From a bacterium (GTDB lineage Bacteria > Latescibacterota > UBA2968 > UBA8231), in contig JAQCJA010000317.1 of assembly GCA_027593305.1 (NCBI GenBank), positions 1 through 5,975 on the forward strand: DNA of 5,975 bases. The letters are read 5' to 3'. Numbering within the stretch: position 1 is the stretch's first letter; each line of letters begins with the position of its first letter. The translations under genes and the position numbers were made by a program. Below are positions 5,601 to 5,975 of this stretch, in pieces. Under the pieces are notes generated by a model. It did not search any database and had not been told where the DNA came from. It worked only from the letters and a program-made list of their open reading frames with translations.

Positions 5601-5975
5601 GGAAGTGCGCAGATCCTGTTGAACTGGACGGCCAACAGCGAACTGGATCTGGCCGGATACAACGTCTACCGGCGAACAGCCGGCGAGTCCGCTTTTTCGG
5701 CCATCGCGTCCCGTGTCACAGGTACGTCGTACGCCGATGATGGTAGAACCAACGACACGGAATATGAATACCAGATCACGGCCATCGACCGCTCGACGCC
5801 CCCAAATGAGTCTGCCGTTACAGCGACGCTGGCCCTGACGCCCACGCTTTCTGCGGCGCCAACAGTACCTGCCAATCTGAGCGTCAGTGGCGATGCCCTG
5901 CTGCCCACCTTCACTTTCACCAATGCGGAGCCATTCAACAGTGGCGCGTCCCTGTCGTACACGATCCAGGTATCG
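2637..5975 (+). CDS. Large secreted modular protein: cohesin-like domain plus FN3-type repeats (3' end missing)
   Basis: At least 1113 codons stay open to the right edge. Residues 1-22 are a signal peptide: basic start (Lys3, Arg6), a hydrophobic core with Ile8 and Leu10-Leu12, and an Ala-Val-Ala signal-peptidase I site. Residues ~28-172 look like a cohesin-type beta domain ('SIPVFFRNL', 'LFRYDPEVVAF', then 'GTFNFELIAEL'). Beta-sandwich domains of fibronectin-III / purple-acid-phosphatase-N type follow at ~180-329, 330-440, 442-558, 559-681, 683-779, 780-877, 878-973 and 974-1070, with a ninth begun at 1071. Typical marks are 'W-T-T-D-E-P-A-D-S', a 'LTNL-x-x-x-T-T-Y' strand and 'SFTT' closing a domain; several domains open with D-x-x-x-P. 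Domain 1 holds a helical insertion at ~227-291. Such proteins are usually cell-surface or extracellular scaffolds for adhesion or polysaccharide binding; no enzyme motif or anchor is visible within the window. Export and architecture are well supported; the role is inference. Confidence 0.92.
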   Translation, partial: MPKLIRAIFLLLGLCLSVPAVAGVNSGFSVELGLAGRIENPLVGHRLSIPVFFRNLKEMKGGSVLFRYDPEVVAFNSFTAGTVTPGAVGLPGQPSIDDAGFATIEGGTTLLGSGETVATAGGLFGTFNFELIAELPDEGSVIAVGRAEVNTSSNPDDRDVSGIDGDRLQVLLIPVFANTIFNVSVERKFDGAVLGWNTRLIGIDDMVQIRPLGSDAEYVVLTNPQADRFSSQDKEALSALRQGGVNFPPMPDAAVADALRSLLDLSGASAEQVLTLVRRVRALDNLLQSRSHLVPVPGLLAQTEYEFLLLSRSFDGRRSPILRGHFSTRLAPDLRALFINQFDIQVTRTGAAINFGTNRPTTTSYILRQFPGQEIVEQDTINENGESRTRIALEDLTGGTEYEIEVTATLIDAQSLIAAGLPADAASRTLRKRFRTHLESRRLKMLRPPLKIVGSDRANILFEVNQPVDAVVDYGLVPVGSGKVSQGESIDAATLYTWQQESVAALNLHNITLSNLDPGTLVRYKITLINAEGDTFTTDPTGNFQWSRDLMFRTAAAADTLPPEVIQGPLVDIRDVLAVVRFATDVPTAATIFVGTDGGTYNTEDEFEFSDLTPDGARRFANRHSIIVSGLDAGSNYRYRLEVESSGGKTTSYEPDAVTSGKRAGLRQPPGGAGSFTTSNDPDTQFPVILSGPTISSKSHETAIIEWTTDEPADSEIGFGLSATDEDAETSAVTTTSHKVVLSNLAAGQTYTYVAASTDASGNGATQSSEAVFTTDPEVDLTAPTITVNPAVVYKNNEIATIQWSTDEDASGEVAFGTQSDNLGFVRTLPETDKSHEVTLTNLDASTTYFFQVSSEDLSNNGPTVSEISSFVTDAAPDVTLPIISDIVVTEAATSVIVTWATDELADSFIDFGTVSGVLDLTVGDSEDVTAHEVTITNLSSGQTYFYTVGSSDRANNGPSESAEGSFTTSSSADVAPPASPLGFSGTAGSAQILLNWTANSELDLAGYNVYRRTAGESAFSAIASRVTGTSYADDGRTNDTEYEYQITAIDRSTPPNESAVTATLALTPTLSAAPTVPANLSVSGDALLPTFTFTNAEPFNSGASLSYTIQVS
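4683..5555 (+). repeat. Three regular ~97-residue domain repeats within the surface protein
   Basis: Domains 5, 6 and 7 (residues 683-779, 780-877, 878-973) have almost equal length. They share the same order of marks: D-x-T-x-P-x-I at the start (DTQFPVI, DLTAPTI, DVTLPII), W-x-T-D-E-x-A near residue 25 of the unit, a strand of the S/A-H-x-V-x-L/I-T/S-N-L type, then 'F-T-T' or 'F-V-T' at the end. The core Trp residues are 707, 804 and 900. The repetition is clear in protein but the DNA has diverged, so the duplications are old. The canonical FN3 domain that follows keeps the spacing with Trp997. Confidence 0.8.

Overview
The window reads as chromosomal DNA from a GC-rich bacterium with a Gram-negative style of secreted surface protein. 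The gene mix is an oxidoreductase of the Gfo/Idh/MocA family, a probable sugar isomerase fragment, a housekeeping aspartate carbamoyltransferase and a very long cohesin-like/fibronectin-type-III protein. That mix would suit an uncultured lineage of the FCB or PVC superphyla (Latescibacterota-like bacteria, for example). This is inference from gene style only; nothing in the window fixes the taxonomy. No phage, transposon, CRISPR, tRNA or rRNA signal was seen.

Minus-strand block (1-2461), read right to left: pyrB (2422-1490), a 37-residue very basic protein (1406-1293), a Gfo/Idh/MocA oxidoreductase (1238-288), and the first 32 codons of another gene (97-1) whose N-terminus resembles L-rhamnose/sugar isomerases. 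Hairpins follow the small gene and the oxidoreductase. Promoter-like pairs of the form TTGxxx-17/18-TATCxT lie upstream of pyrB, the small gene and the edge gene. The pyrB and small-gene pairs share the 9-mer CTTGTCGGG. The pyrB pair lies so close to the start codon that its transcript would be nearly leaderless.

Divergent intergenic region (2423-2636): it holds the pyrB promoter candidate, a weaker plus-strand promoter candidate with an 11-nt perfect palindrome in its spacer, and two adjacent imperfect 23/24-nt direct repeats. A Shine-Dalgarno sequence then precedes the plus-strand gene.

Plus strand (2637-5975): one open reading frame of at least 1113 codons runs off the right edge. It starts with a signal peptide and a cohesin-like beta domain, followed by eight beta-sandwich domains of fibronectin-III / purple-acid-phosphatase-N type and the start of a ninth. 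The first of these carries a helical insertion of about 65 residues. Domains 5-8 are regular, with a core Trp every 96-97 residues, whereas domains 1-4 are longer and more diverged. It is probably a secreted or cell-surface adhesion/scaffold protein whose C-terminal anchor lies outside the window.

Functionally, the left part looks like sugar metabolism (oxidoreductase plus possible isomerase) next to pyrimidine biosynthesis; no functional link between pyrB and the surface protein is visible. No defence system or other clearly new multi-gene system can be supported here. The least described items are the small basic protein, the promoter arrangement and the modular surface protein.
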